64,000 bases of DNA, taken from positions 25,491,205 through 25,555,204 of the forward strand of contig OZ038509.1 of the NCBI GenBank assembly GCA_964036315.1, given 5' to 3'. Under the pieces are notes generated by a model. It saw nothing but the letters and a program-made list of their open reading frames with translations, was not told where the DNA came from and searched no databases. The stretch comes from Acanthosepion esculentum. Taxonomy: Eukaryota; Mollusca; Cephalopoda; Sepiida; Sepiidae. The translations under genes were made by a program, and so were the position numbers. This document shows, piece after piece, positions 46,901-61,354 of the stretch (position 1 is its first letter; every line of letters starts with the position of its first letter).

Positions 46901-49900
46901 ACTAAGACATAAGGGGTTACTGGGTGGGGAAGAATTAGGAAAAGAAACATTAATATGGAGCAGGAAGAGGAAAGAGTAATCAGGAGGACAGTAGATAATG
47001 ACTGACATTGCATTTAAATATTTGAAGATGAAAGCAAGGCAGTACAGCCACTAAGACATAAGGGGTTACTGGGTGGGGAAGAATTAGGAAAAGAAACATT
47101 AATATGGAGCAGGAAGAGGAGAGAGTAATCAGGAGGACAGTAGATAATGACTGACATTGCGTTTAAATATTTGAAGATTAAAGCAAGGCAGTACAGCCAC
47201 TAAGACATAAGGGGTTACTGGGTGGGGAAGAATTAGGAAAAGAAACATTAATATGGAGCAGGAAGAGGAAAGAGTAATCAGGAGGACAGGAGATAATGAC
47301 TGACATTGCATTTCAATATTTGAAGATGAAAGCAAGGCAGTTCAGCCACTAAGACATAAGGGGTTACTGGGTGGGGAAGAATTAGGAAAAGAAACATTAA
47401 TATTGAGCAGGAAGAGGAAAGAGTAATCAGGAGAAGAGTAGATAATGATTGACATTGCATTTCAATATTTGAAGATTAATGCAAGGCAGTTCAGCCACTA
47501 AGACATTAGGGGTTACTGGGTGGGGAAGAATTAGGAAAAGAAACATTAATATGGAGCAGGAAGAGGAAAGAGTAATCAGGAGGACAGTAGATAATGACTG
47601 ACATTGCATTTCAATATTAGAAGATTAAAGCAAGGCAGTACAGCCACTAAGACATAAGGGGTTACTGGGTGGGGAAGAATTAGGAAAAGAAACATTAATA
47701 TGGAGCAGGAAGAGGAAAGAGTAATCAGGAGGACAGTAGATAATGACTGACATTGCATTTAAATATTTGAAGATGAAAGCAAGGCAGTACAGCCACTAAG
47801 ACATAAGGGGTTACTGGGTCGGGAAGAATTAGGAAAAGAAACATTAATATGGAGCAGGAAGAGGAAAGAGTAATCAGGAGGACAGTAGATAATGACTGAC
47901 ATTGCATTTCAATATTAGAAGATTAAAGCAAGGCAGTACAGCCACTAAGACATAAGGGGTTACTGGGTGGGGAAGAATTAGGAGCAGAAACATTAATATG
48001 GAGCAGGAAGAGGAAAGAGTAATCAGGAGGACAGGAGATAATGACTGATATTGCATTTCAATATTTGAAGATTAAAGCAAGGCAGTACAGCCACTAAGAC
48101 ATAAGGGGTTACTTGGTGGGGAAGAATTAGGAAAAGAAACATTAATATGGAGCAGGAAGAGGAAAGAGTAATCAGGAGGACAGGAGATAATGACTGACAT
48201 TGCATTTAAATATTTGAAGATTAAAGCAAGGCAGTACAGCCACTAAGACATAAGGGGTTACTTGGTGGGGAAGAATTAGGAAAAGAAACATTAATATGGA
48301 GCAGGAAGAGGAAAGAGTAATCAGGAGGACAGGAGATAATGACTGACATTGCATTTAAATATTTGAAGATTAAAGCAAGGCAGTACAGCCACTAAGACAT
48401 AAGGGGTTACTTGGTGGGGAAGAATTAGGAAAAGAAACATTAATATGGAGCAGGAAGAGGAAAGAGTAATCAGGAGGACACTAGATAATGACTGACATTG
48501 CATTTCAATATTTGAAGATTAAAGCAAGGCAGTACAGCCACTAAGACATAAGGGGTTACTTGGTGGGGAAGAATTAGGAAAAGAAACATTAATATGGAGC
48601 AGGAAGAGGAAAGAGTAATCAGGAGGACAGGAGATAATGACTGATATTGCATTTCAATATTTGAAGATTAAAGCAAGGCAGTACAGCCACTAAGACATAA
48701 GGGGTTACTTGGTGGGGAAGAATTAGGAAAAGAAACATTAATATGGAGCAGGAAGAGGAAAGAGTAATCAGGAGGACAGGAGATAATGACTGACATTGCA
48801 TTTAAATATTTGAAGATTAAAGCAAGGCAGTACAGCCACTAAGACATAAGGGGTTACTGGGTGGGGAAGAATTAGGAAAAGAAACATTAATATGGAGCAG
48901 GAAGAGGAAAGAGTAATCAGGAGGACAGGAGATAATGACTGATATTGCATTTCAATATTTGAAGATTAAAGCAAGGCAGTACAGCCACTAAGACATAAGG
49001 GGTTACTTGGTGGGGAAGAATTAGGAAAAGAAACATTAATATGGAGCAGGAAGAGGAAAGAGTAATCAGGAGGACAGGAGATAATGACTGACATTGCATT
49101 TAAATATTTGAAGATTAAAGCAAGGCAGTACAGCCACTAAGGCATAAGGGGTTACTGGGTGGGGAAGAATTAGGAAAAGAAACATTAATATGGAGCAGGA
49201 AGAGGAAAGAGTAATCAGGAGGACACTAGATAATGACTGACATTGTATTTCAATATTTGAAGATTAAAGCAAGGCAGTACAGCCACTAAGACATAAGGGG
49301 TTACTTGGTGGGGAAGAATTAGGAAAAGAAACATTAATATGGAGCAGGAAGAGGAAAGAGTAATCAGGAGGACAGGAGATAATGACTGATATTGCATTTC
49401 AATATTTGAAGATTAAAGCAAGGCAGTACAGCCACTAAGACATAAGGGGTTACTGGGTGGGGAAGAATTAGGAAAAGAAACATTAATATGGAGCAGGAAG
49501 AGGAAAGAGTAATCAGGAGGACACTAGATAATGACTGACATTGTATTTAAATATTTGAAGATTAAAGCAAGGCAGTACAGCCACTAAGACATAAGGGGTT
49601 ACTGGGTGGGGAAGAATTAGGAAAAGAAACATTCATATGGAGCAGGAAGAGGAGAGAGTAATCAGGAGGACAGTAGATAATGACTGATATTGCATTTAAA
49701 TATCTGAAGATTAAAGGAAGGCAGTACAGCCACTAAGACATAAGGGGTTACTGGGTGGGGAAGAATTAGGAAAAGAAACATTAATATGGAGCAGGAAGAG
49801 GAGAGAGTAATCAGGAGGACAGTAGATAATGACTGACATTGCATTTAAATATTTGAAGATTAAAGCAAGGCAGTACAGCCACTAAGACATAAGGGGTTAC

Positions 49901-52900
49901 TGGGTGGGGAAGAATTAGGAAAAGAAACATTAATATGGAGCAGGAAGATGAGAGAGTAATCAGGAGGACAGTAGATAATGACTGACATTGCATTTAAATA
50001 TTTGAAGATGAAAGCAAGGCAGTACAGCCACTAAGACATAAGGGGTTACTGGGTGGGGAAGAATTAGGAAAAGAAACATTAATATGGAGCAGGAAGAGGA
50101 AAGAGTAATCAGGAGGACAGTAGATAATGACTGACATTGCATTTAAATATTTGAAGATGAAAGCAAGGCAGTTCAGCCACTAAGACATAAGGGGTTACTG
50201 GGGGGAGAAGAATTAGGAAAAGAAACATTAATATGGAGCAGGAAGAGGAAAGAGTAATCAGGAGAAGAGTAGATAATGATTGACATTGCATTTAAATATT
50301 TGAAGATTAAAGCAAGGCAGTTCAGCCACTAAGACATAAGGGGTTACTGGGTGGGGAAGAATTAGGAAAATAAACATTAATATGGAGCAGGAAGAGGAAA
50401 GAGTAATCAGGAGGACAGTAGATAATGACTGACATTGCATTTAAATATTTGAAGATGAAAGCAAGGCAGTTCAGCCACTAAGACATAAGGGGTTACTGGG
50501 GGGGGAAGAATTAGGAAAAGAAACATTAATATGGAGCAGGAAGATGAGAGAGTAATCAGGAGGACAGTAGATAATGACTGACATTGCATTTCAATATTTG
50601 AAGATTAAAGCAAGGCAGTACAGCCACTAAGACATAAGGGGTTACTGGGTGTGGAAGAATTAGGAAAAGAAACATTAATATGGAGTAGGAAGATGAGAGA
50701 GTAATCAGGAGGACAGTAGATAATGACTGACATTGCATTTAAATATTTGAAGATTAAAGCAAGGCAGTACAGCCACTAAGACATAAGGGGTTACTGGGTG
50801 GGGAAGAATTAGGAAACGAAACATTAATATGGAGCAGGAAGAGGAGAGAGTAATCAGGAGGACAGTAGATAATGACTGATATTGCATTTAAATATTTGGA
50901 GATTAAAGCAAGGCAGTACAGCCACTAAGACATAAGGGGTTACTGGGTGGGGAAGAATTAGGAAAAGAAACATTAATATGGAGCAGGAAGAGGAGAGAGT
51001 AATCAGGAGGACAGTAGATAATGACTGACATTGCATTTAAATATTTGAAGATTAAAGCAAGGCAGTACAGCCACTAAGACATAAGGGGTTACTGGGTGGG
51101 GAAGAATTAGGAAAAGAAACATTAATATGGAGCAGGAAGATGAGAGAGTAATCAGGAGGACAGTAGATAATGACTGACATTGCATTTAAATATTTGAAGA
51201 TGAAAGCAAGGCAGTACAGCCACTAAGACATAAGGGGTTACTGGGTGGGGAAGAATTAGGAAAAGAAACATTAACATGGAGCAGGAAGATGAGAGAGTAA
51301 TCAGGAGGACAGTAGATAATGACTGACATTGCACTTAAATATTTGAAGATTAAAGCAAGGCAGTACAGCCACTAAGACATAAGGGGTTGCTGGGTGGGGA
51401 AGTATTAGGAAAAGAAACATTAATATGGAGCAGGAAGAGGAAAGAGTAATCAGGAGGACAGGAGATAATGACTGACATTGCATTTCAATATTTGAAGATG
51501 AAAGCAAGGCAGTTCAGCCACTAAGACATAAGGGGTTACTGGGTGGGGAAGAATTAGGAAAAGAAACATTAATATGGAGCAGGAAGAGGAAAGAGTAATC
51601 AGGAGGACAGTAGATAATGACTGACATTGCATTTAAATATTTGAAGATGAAAGCAAGGCAGTACAGCCACTAAGACATAAGGGGTTACTGGGTGGGGAAG
51701 AATTAGGAAAAGAAACATTAATATGGAGCAGGAAGAGGAGAGAGTAATCAGGAGGACAGTAGATAATGACTGACATTGCGTTTAAATATTTGAAGATTAA
51801 AGCAAGGCAGTACAGCCACTAAGACATAAGGGGTTACTGGGTGGGGAAGAATTAGGAAAAGAAACATTAATATGGAGCAGGAAGAGGAAAGAGTAATCAG
51901 GAGGACAGTAGATAATGACTGACATTGCATTTAAATATTTGAAGATGAAAGCAAGGCAGTACCGCCACTAAGACATAAGGGGTTACTGGGTGGGGAAGAA
52001 TTAGGAAAAGAAACATTAATATGGAGCAGGAAGAGGAAAGAGTAATCAGGAGGACAGGAGATAATGACTGACATTGCATTTCAATATTTGAAGATGAAAG
52101 CAAGGCAGTTCAGCCACTAAGACATAAGGGGTTACTGGGTGGGGAAGAATTAGGAAAAGAAACATTAATATTGAGCAGGAAGAGGAAAGAGTAATCAGGA
52201 GAAGAGTAGATAATGATTGACATTGCATTTCAATATTTGAAGATTAATGCAAGGCAGTTCAGCCACTAAGACATTAGGGGTTACTGGGTGGGGAAGAATT
52301 AGGAAAAGAAACATTAATATGGAGCAGGAAGAGGAAAGAGTAATCAGGAGGACAGTAGATAATGACTGACATTGCATTTCAATATTAGAAGATTAAAGCA
52401 AGGCAGTACAGCCACTAAGACATAAGGGGTTACTGGGTGGGGAAGAATTAGGAAAAGAAACATTAATATGGAGCAGGAAGAGGAAAGAGTAATCAGGAGG
52501 ACAGTAGATAATGACTGACATTGCATTTAAATATTTGATGATGAAAGCAAGGCAGTACAGCCACTAAGACATAAGGGGTTACTGGGTCGGGAAGAATTAG
52601 GAAAAGAAACATTAATATGGAGCAGGAAGAGGAAAGAGTAATCAGGAGGACAGTAGATAATGACTGACATTGCATTTCAATATTAGAAGATTAAAGCAAG
52701 GCAGTACAGCCACTAAGACATAAGGGGTTACTGGGTGGGGAAGAATTAGGAGCAGAAACATTAATATGGAGCAGGAAGAGGAAAGAGTAATCAGGAGGAC
52801 AGTAGATAATGACTGACATTGCATTTAAATATTTGAAGATGAAAGCAAGGCAGTTCAGCCACTAAGACATAAGGGGTTACTGGGTGGGGAAGAATTAGGA

Positions 52901-55900
52901 AAAGAAACATTAATATGGAGCAGGAAGAGGAAAGAGTAATCAGGAGGACAGTAGATAATGACTGACATTGCATTTAAATATTTGAAGATGAAAGCAAGGC
53001 AGTTCAGCCACTAAGACATAAGGGGTTACTGGGGGGGGAAGAATTAGGAAAAGAAACATTAATATGGAGCAGGAAGATGAGAGAGTAATCAGGAGGACAG
53101 TAGATAATGACTGACATTGCATTTCAATATTTGAAGATTAAAGCAAGGCAGTACAGCCACTAAGACATAAGGGGTTACTGGGTGTGGAAGAATTAGGAAA
53201 AGAAACATTAATATGGAGTAGGAAGATGAGAGAGTAATCAGGAGGACAGTAGATAATGACTGACATTGCATTTAAATATTTGAAGATTAAAGCAAGGCAG
53301 TACAGCCACTAAGACATAAGGGGTTACTGGGTGGGGAAGAATTAGGAAACGAAACATTAATATGGAGCAGGAAGAGGAGAGAGTAATCAGGAGGACAGTA
53401 GATAATGACTGATATTGCATTTAAATATTTGGAGATTAAAGCAAGGCAGTACAGCCACTAAGACATAAGGGGTTACTGGGTGGGGAAGAATTAGGAAAAG
53501 AAACATTAATATGGAGCAGGAAGAGGAGAGAGTAATCAGGAGGACAGTAGATAATGACTGACATTGCATTTAAATATTTGAAGATTAAAGCAAGGCAGTA
53601 CAGCCACTAAGACATAAGGGGTTACTGGGTGGGGAAGAATTAGGAAAAGAAACATTAATATGGAGCAGGAAGATGAGAGAGTAATCAGGAGGACAGTAGA
53701 TAATGACTGACATTGCATTTAAATATTTGAAGATGAAAGCAAGGCAGTACAGCCACTAAGACATAAGGGGTTACTGGGTGGGGAAGAATTAGGAAAAGAA
53801 ACATTAACATGGAGCAGGAAGATGAGAGAGTAATCAGGAGGACAGTAGATAATGACTGACATTGCACTTAAATATTTGAAGATTAAAGCAAGGCAGTACA
53901 GCCACTAAGACATAAGGGGTTGCTGGGTGGGGAAGTATTAGGAAAAGAAACATTAATATGGAGCAGGAAGAGGAAAGAGTAATCAGGAGGACAGGAGATA
54001 ATGACTGACATTGCATTTCAATATTTGAAGATGAAAGCAAGGCAGTTCAGCCACTAAGACATAAGGGGTTACTGGGTGGGGAAGAATTAGGAAAAGAAAC
54101 ATTAATATGGAGCAGGAAGAGGAAAGAGTAATCAGGAGGACAGTAGATAATGACTGACATTGCATTTAAATATTTGAAGATGAAAGCAAGGCAGTACAGC
54201 CACTAAGACATAAGGGGTTACTGGGTGGGGAAGAATTAGGAAAAGAAACATTAATATGGAGCAGGAAGAGGAGAGAGTAATCAGGAGGACAGTAGATAAT
54301 GACTGACATTGCGTTTAAATATTTGAAGATTAAAGCAAGGCAGTACAGCCACTAAGACATAAGGGGTTACTGGGTGGGGAAGAATTAGGAAAAGAAACAT
54401 TAATATGGAGCAGGAAGAGGAAAGAGTAATCAGGAGGACAGTAGATAATGACTGACATTGCATTTAAATATTTGAAGATGAAAGCAAGGCAGTACCGCCA
54501 CTAAGACATAAGGGGTTACTGGGTGGGGAAGAATTAGGAAAAGAAACATTAATATGGAGCAGGAAGAGGAAAGAGTAATCAGGAGGACAGGAGATAATGA
54601 CTGACATTGCATTTCAATATTTGAAGATGAAAGCAAGGCAGTTCAGCCACTAAGACATAAGGGGTTACTGGGTGGGGAAGAATTAGGAAAAGAAACATTA
54701 ATATTGAGCAGGAAGAGGAAAGAGTAATCAGGAGAAGAGTAGATAATGATTGACATTGCATTTCAATATTTGAAGATTAATGCAAGGCAGTTCAGCCACT
54801 AAGACATTAGGGGTTACTGGGTGGGGAAGAATTAGGAAAAGAAACATTAATATGGAGCAGGAAGAGGAAAGAGTAATCAGGAGGACAGTAGATAATGACT
54901 GACATTGCATTTCAATATTAGAAGATTAAAGCAAGGCAGTACAGCCACTAAGACATAAGGGGTTACTGGGTGGGGAAGAATTAGGAAAAGAAACATTAAT
55001 ATGGAGCAGGAAGAGGAAAGAGTAATCAGGAGGACAGTAGATAATGACTGACATTGCATTTAAATATTTGATGATGAAAGCAAGGCAGTACAGCCACTAA
55101 GACATAAGGGGTTACTGGGTCGGGAAGAATTAGGAAAAGAAACATTAATATGGAGCAGGAAGAGGAAAGAGTAATCAGGAGGACAGTAGATAATGACTGA
55201 CATTGCATTTCAATATTAGAAGATTAAAGCAAGGCAGTACAGCCACTAAGACATAAGGGGTTACTGGGTGGGGAAGAATTAGGAGCAGAAACATTAATAT
55301 GGAGCAGGAAGAGGAAAGAGTAATCAGGAGGACAGTAGATAATGACTGACATTGCATTTAAATATTTGAAGATGAAAGCAAGGCAGTTCAGCCACTAAGA
55401 CATAAGGGGTTACTGGGTGGGGAAGAATTAGGAAAAGAAACATTAATATGGAGCAGGAAGAGGAAAGAGTAATCAGGAGGACAGTAGATAATGACTGACA
55501 TTGCATTTAAATATTTGAAGATTAAAGCAAGGCAGTACAGCCACTAAGACATAAGGGGTTACTGGGTGGGGAAGAATTAGGAAAAGAAACATTAATATGG
55601 AGCAGGAAGAGGAGCGAGTAATCAGGAGGACAGTAGATAATGACTAACATTGCATTTAAATATTTGAAGATTAAAGCAAGGCAGTTCAGCCACTAAGACA
55701 TAAGGGGTTACTGGGTGGGGAAGAATTAGGAAAAGAAACATTAATATGGAGCAGGAAGAGGAGAGAGTAATCAGGAGGACAGTAGATAATGACTGACATT
55801 GCATTTAAATATTTGAAGATGAAAGCAAGGCAGTACAGCCACTAAGACATAAGGGGTTACTGGGTGGGGAAGAATTAGGAAAAGAAACATTAATATGGAG

Positions 55901-58900
55901 CAGGAAGAGGAAAGAGTAATCAGGAGGACAGGAGATAATGACTGACATTGCATTTAAATATTTGAAGATTAAAGCAAGGCAGTTCAGCCACTAAGACATA
56001 AGGGGTTACTGGGTGGGGAAGAATTAGGAAAAGAAACATTAATATGGAGCAGGAAGAGGAGAGAGTAATCAGGAGGACAGTAGATAATGACTGACATTGC
56101 ATTTAAATATTTGAAGATTAAAGCAAGGCAGTTCAGCCACTAAGACATAAGGGGTTACTGGGTGGGGAAGAATTAGGAAAAGAAACATTAATATGGAGCA
56201 GGAAGATGAGAGAGTAATCAGGAGGACAGTAGATAATGACTGACTTTGCATTTAAATATTTGAAGATGAAAGCAAGGCAGTACAGCCACTAAGACATAAG
56301 GGGTTACTGGGTGGGGAAGAATTAGGAAAAGAAACATTAATATGGAGCAGGAAGAGGAGAGAGTAATCAGGAGGACAGTAGATAATGACTGACATTGCAT
56401 TTAAATATTTGAAGATGAAAGCAAGGCAGTACAGCCACTAAGACATAAGGGGTTACTGGGTGGGGAAGAATTAGGAAAAGAAACATTAATATGGAGCAGG
56501 AAGAGGAAAGAGTAATCAGGAGGACAGGAGATAATGACTGACATTGCATTTCAATATTTGAAGATGAAAGCAAGGCAGTTCAGCCACTAAGACATAAGGG
56601 GTTACTGGGTGGGGAAGAATTAGGAAAAGAAACATTAATATGGAGCAGGAAGAGGAGAGAGTAATCAGGAGGACAGTAGATAATGACTGACATTGCGTTT
56701 AAATATTTGAAGATTAAAGCAAGGCAGTACAGCCACTAAGACATAAGGGGTTACTGGGTGGGGAAGAATTAGGAAAAGAAACATTAATATGGAGCAGGAA
56801 GAGGAAAGAGTAATCAGGAGGACAGTAGATAATGACTGACATTGCATTTCAATATTAGAAGATTAAAGCAAGGCAGTACAGCCACTAAGACATAAGGGGT
56901 TACTGGGTGGGGAAGAATTAGGAGCAGAAACATTAATATGGAGCAGGAAGAGGAAAGAGTAATCAGGAGGACAGTAGATAATGACTGACATTGCATTTAA
57001 ATATTTGAAGATGAAAGCAAGGCAGTTCAGCCACTAAGACATAAGGGGTTACTGGGTGGGGAAGAATTAGGAAAAGAAACATTAATATGGAGCAGGAAGA
57101 GGAAAGAGTAATCAGGAGGACAGTAGATAATGACTGACATTGCATTTAAATATTTGAAGATTAAAGCAAGGCAGTACAGCCACTAAGACATAAGGGGTTA
57201 CTGGGTGGGGAAGAATTAGGAAAAGAAACATTAATATGGAGCAGGAAGAGGAGCGAGTAATCAGGAGGACAGTAGATAATGACTAACATTGCATTTAAAT
57301 ATTTGAAGATTAAAGCAAGGCAGTTCAGCCACTAAGACATAAGGGGTTACTGGGTGGGGAAGAATTAGGAAAAGAAACATTAATATGGAGCAGGAAGAGG
57401 AGAGAGTAATCAGGAGGACAGTAGATAATGACTGACATTGCATTTAAATATTTGAAGATGAAAGCAAGGCAGTACAGCCACTAAGACATAAGGGGTTACT
57501 GGGTGGGGAAGAATTAGGAAAAGAAACATTAATATGGAGCAGGAAGAGGAAAGAGTAATCAGGAGGACAGGAGATAATGACTGACATTGCATTTAAATAT
57601 TTGAAGATTAAAGCAAGGCAGTTCAGCCACTAAGACATAAGGGGTTACTGGGTGGGGAAGAATTAGGAAAAGAAACATTAATATGGAGCAGGAAGAGGAG
57701 AGAGTAATCAGGAGGACAGTAGATAATGACTGACATTGCATTTAAATATTTGAAGATTAAAGCAAGGCAGTTCAGCCACTAAGACATTTGGGGTTACTGG
57801 GTGGGGAAGAATTAGGAAAAGAAACATTAATATGGAGCAGGAAGATGAGAGAGTAATCAGGAGGACAGTAGATAATGACTGACTTTGCATTTAAATATTT
57901 GAAGATGAAAGCAAGGCAGTACAGCCACTAAGACATAAGGGGTTACTGGGTGGGGAAGAATTAGGAAAAGAAACATTAATATGGAGCAGGAAGAGGAAAG
58001 AGTAATCAGGAGGACAGGAGATAATGACTGACATTGCATTTCAATATTTGAAGATGAAAGCAAGGCAGTACAGCCACTAAGACATAAGGGGTTACTGGGT
58101 GGGGAAGAATTAGGAAAAGAAACATTAATATGGAGCAGGAAGAGGAAAGAGTAATCAGGAGGACAGTAGATAATGACTGACATTGCATTTCAATATTTGA
58201 AGATTAAAGCAAGGCAGTACAGCCACTAAGACATAAGGGGTTACTGGGTGGGGAAGAATTAGGAAAAGAAACATTAATATGGAGCAGGAAGAGGAAAGAG
58301 TAATCAGGAGGACAGGAGATAATGACTGACATTGCATTTCAATATTTGAAGATGAAAGCAAGGCAGTACAGCCACTAAGACATAAGGGGTTACTGGGTGG
58401 GGAAGAATTAGGAAAAGAAACATTAATATGGAGCAGGAAGAGGAAAGAGTAATCAGGAGGACAGGAGATAATGACTGACATTGCATTTCAATATTTGAAG
58501 ATGAAAGCAAGGCAGTTCAGCCACTAAGACATAAGGGGTTACTGGGTGGGGAAGAATTAGGAAAAGAAACATTAATATGGAGCAGGAAGAGGAAAGAGTA
58601 ATCAGGAGAAGAGTAGATAATGATTGACATTGCATTTCAATATTTGAAGATTAATGCAAGGCAGTTCAGCCACTAAGACATAAGGGGTTACTGGGTGGGG
58701 AAGAATTAGGAAAAGAAACATTAATATGGAGCAGGAAGAGGAAAGAGTAATCAGGAGGACAGTAGATAATGACTGACATTGCATTTCAATATTAGAAGAT
58801 TAAAGCAAGGCAGTACAGCCACTAAGACATAAGGGGTTACTGGGTGGGGAAGAATTAGGAAAAGAAACATTAATATGGAGCAGGAAGAGGAAAGAGTAAT

Positions 58901-60118
58901 CAGGAGGACAGTAGATAATGACTGACATTGCATTTAAATATTTGAAGATGAAAGCAAGGCAGTTCAGCCACTAAGACATAAGGGGTTACTGGGTGGGGAA
59001 GAATTAGGAAAAGAAACATTAATATGGAGCAGGAAGAGGAAAGAGTAATCAGGAGGACAGGAGATAATGACTGACATTGCATTTCAATATTTGAAGATTA
59101 AAGCAAGGCAGTACAGCCACTAAGACATAAGGGGTTACTGGGTGGGGAAGAATTAGGAAAAGAAACATTAATATGGAGCAGGAAGAGGAAAGAGTAATCA
59201 GAAGGACAGTAGATAATGACTGACATTGCATTTCAATATTAGAAGATTAAAGCAAGGCAGTACAGCCACTAAGACATAAGGGGTTACTGGGTGGGGAAGA
59301 ATTAGGAACAGAAACATTAATATGGAGCAGGAAGAGGAAAGAGTAATCAGGAGAAGAGTAGATAATGATTGACATTGCATTTCAATATTTGAAGATTAAT
59401 GCAAGGCAGTTCAGCCACTAAGACATAAGGGGTTACTGGGTGGGGAAGAATTAGGAAAAGAAACATTAATATGGAGCAGGAAGAGGAAAGAGTAATCAGG
59501 AGGACAGTAGATAATGATTGACATTGCATTTCAATATTTGAAGATGAAAGCAAGGCAGTACAGCCACTAAGACATAAGGGGTTACTGGGGGGGGGGAAGA
59601 ATTAGGAAAAGAAACATTAATATGGAGCAGGAAGAGGAAAGAGTAATCAGAAGGACAGTAGATAATGACTGACATTGCATTTAAATATTTGAAGATGAAA
59701 GCAAGGCAGTTCAGCCACTAAGACATAAGGGGTTACTGGGTGGGGAAGAATTAGGAAAAGAAACATTAATATGGAGCAGGAAGAGGAAAGAGTAATCAGG
59801 AGAAGAGTAGATAATGATTGACATTGCATTTCAATATTTGAAGATTAATGCAAGGCAGTTCAGCCACTAAGACATAAGGGGTTACTGGGTGGGGAAGAAT
59901 TAGGAAAAGAAACATTAATATGGAGCAGGAAGAGGAAAGAGTAATCAGGAGGACAGTAGATAATGACTGACATTGCATTTCAATATTTGAAGATGAAAGC
60001 AAGGCAGTACAGCCACTAAGACATAAGGGGTTACTGGGGGGGGGGGAGAATTAGGAACAGAAACATTAACATGGAGCAGGAAGTGGAAAGAGTAATCAGG
60101 AGAACGGTAGATAATGAT
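31975..60118. repeat. 149-bp satellite array, about 189 monomers
   Basis: An uninterrupted head-to-tail array. Monomers include GAGTAATCAGGAGGACAG, GCATTTCAATATTTGAAG, AAAGCAAGGCAGTACAGCC, AAGACATAAGGGGTTACTGG and ATTAATATGGAGCAGGAAG. The period is 149 bp over about 28.1 kb, with 148-152-bp monomers only where a G run changes length. Left units favour CACTAGATAATGATTGACA; units right of about 43 kb favour TTTAAATATTT and GATGAGAGAG. Higher-order repeats of 3, 7, 10, 11, 13 and 17 monomers occur (see findings). The minus strand has a 60-codon frame in nearly every monomer; since 149 is not a multiple of three these frames cannot join and are not genes. Monomer length close to a nucleosome repeat suits a centromeric or heterochromatic satellite, by inference only. 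Confidence 0.98.
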
Positions 60119-60800
60119 TGGTAGATAATAACAACAAAGATGAGGCTATTAGTCTGACTGTAAATAATGGAAATAATGATAATTCCTCATCCCAGAAAGC
60201 CAAAACGTTGTGATAATAACAACAAAGATGAGGATATTAGTCTGACTGTAAATAATGGAAATAATGGTAATTCCTCATCCCAGAAAGCTGAAACGTTGTG
60301 ATAATAACAACAAAGATGAGGATATTAGTCTGACTGTAAATAATGGAAATAATGATAATTCCTCATCCCAGAAAGCCGAAACGTTGTTATAATAACAACA
60401 AAGATGAGGGTATTAGTCTGACTGTAAATAATGGAAATAATGATAATTCCTCATCCCAGAAAGCCGAAACGTTGTGATAATAACAACAAAGATGAGGATA
60501 TTAGTCTGACTGTAAATAATGGAAATAATGATAATTCCTCATCCCAGAAAGCCAAAACGTTGTGATAATAACAACAAAGATGAGGGTATTAGTCTGACTG
60601 TAAATAATGGAAATAATGATAATTCCTCATCCCAGAACGCCAAAACGTTGTGATAATAACAACAAAGATGAGGATATTAGTCTGACTGTAAATAATGGAA
60701 ATAATGATAATTCCTCATCCCAGAAAGCATAATGTTCTGATAATAACAACAAAGATGAGGATATTTGTCTGACTGTAAATAGCAATAATTTCTAAGCCCA
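60119..60800 (+). repeat. 88-bp tandem repeat, about seven copies
   Basis: CTGACTGTAAATAATGG recurs at 60154, 60242, 60330, 60418, 60506, 60594 and 60682 (88 bp). The unit holds TTCCTCATCCCAGAAAGCC, AAACGTTGTGATAATAACA and ACAAAGATGAGGATATTAG. It is the same unit as at 12.74-13.0 kb. It directly abuts the satellite, with a shared GGTAGATAAT at the junction. The last unit is diverged. Confidence 0.95.
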
Positions 60801-61354
60801 GAAGTTCTGATATATCCATCTTGTATTTGTGAAATGCATTTGCAGAATTCTCTAAATCTTCAAATCATTTTCCTAACAGTAAACCTAACCTCATCACCTA
60901 CAATTAAGAACAGCTGAAACTATGAATAATCTTGACTTAATCGTAATTTCCGTTATCCCATCAGAATCGACTTCATCTTTTAACACTCGGTGAAAATATC
61001 TATCTGGTATTTTGAATAAACAATAAATGTAATATATTTTCCATAATTATTAATTGGCAAGAAGGCAATATAAATTTTGATCATATTTAAGCTTTTACAA
61101 GTGAATGAGTCATAAAAACACCAGAAGGAAATGAATGAAGTCCTCATCAGATAAAGTAAATTAATTAAAACAATGGAAAATGATTAATTATAAGTGAAAA
61201 GATTAACAAGATGATTAGAAATTTTAGTTTCAAGCAACTTCATTGATGTCATTTTCTAAATATGAATTTTTGTTAAATCACGTCGGGGTTGGCTTTTTAT
61301 GGGATGGAGTTGCAAATATAATAGCTAAACCGCTTGGAATTCAGAGTTAACCTT
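60801..61354. other. AT-rich DNA, nothing recognised
   Basis: No gene or repeat recognised; one GATGAAGTCCTCATCAG-like stretch near 61135-61155 is probably a degenerate fragment of a PLE-type tail. Confidence 0.4.

Noticed and set aside
32074..60002. A 60-codon minus-strand open frame in almost every satellite monomer, some 68 or 108 codons long
   Set aside because: The frame is a by-product of the 149-bp repeat; since 149 is not a multiple of three, frames of successive monomers cannot join, there is no start context or promoter, and changes between monomers do not favour synonymous sites by eye.
31975..60118. Ribozyme within the 149-bp satellite
   Set aside because: I looked for CTGANGA and GAAA with a stem between them on both strands of the consensus monomer and found none.
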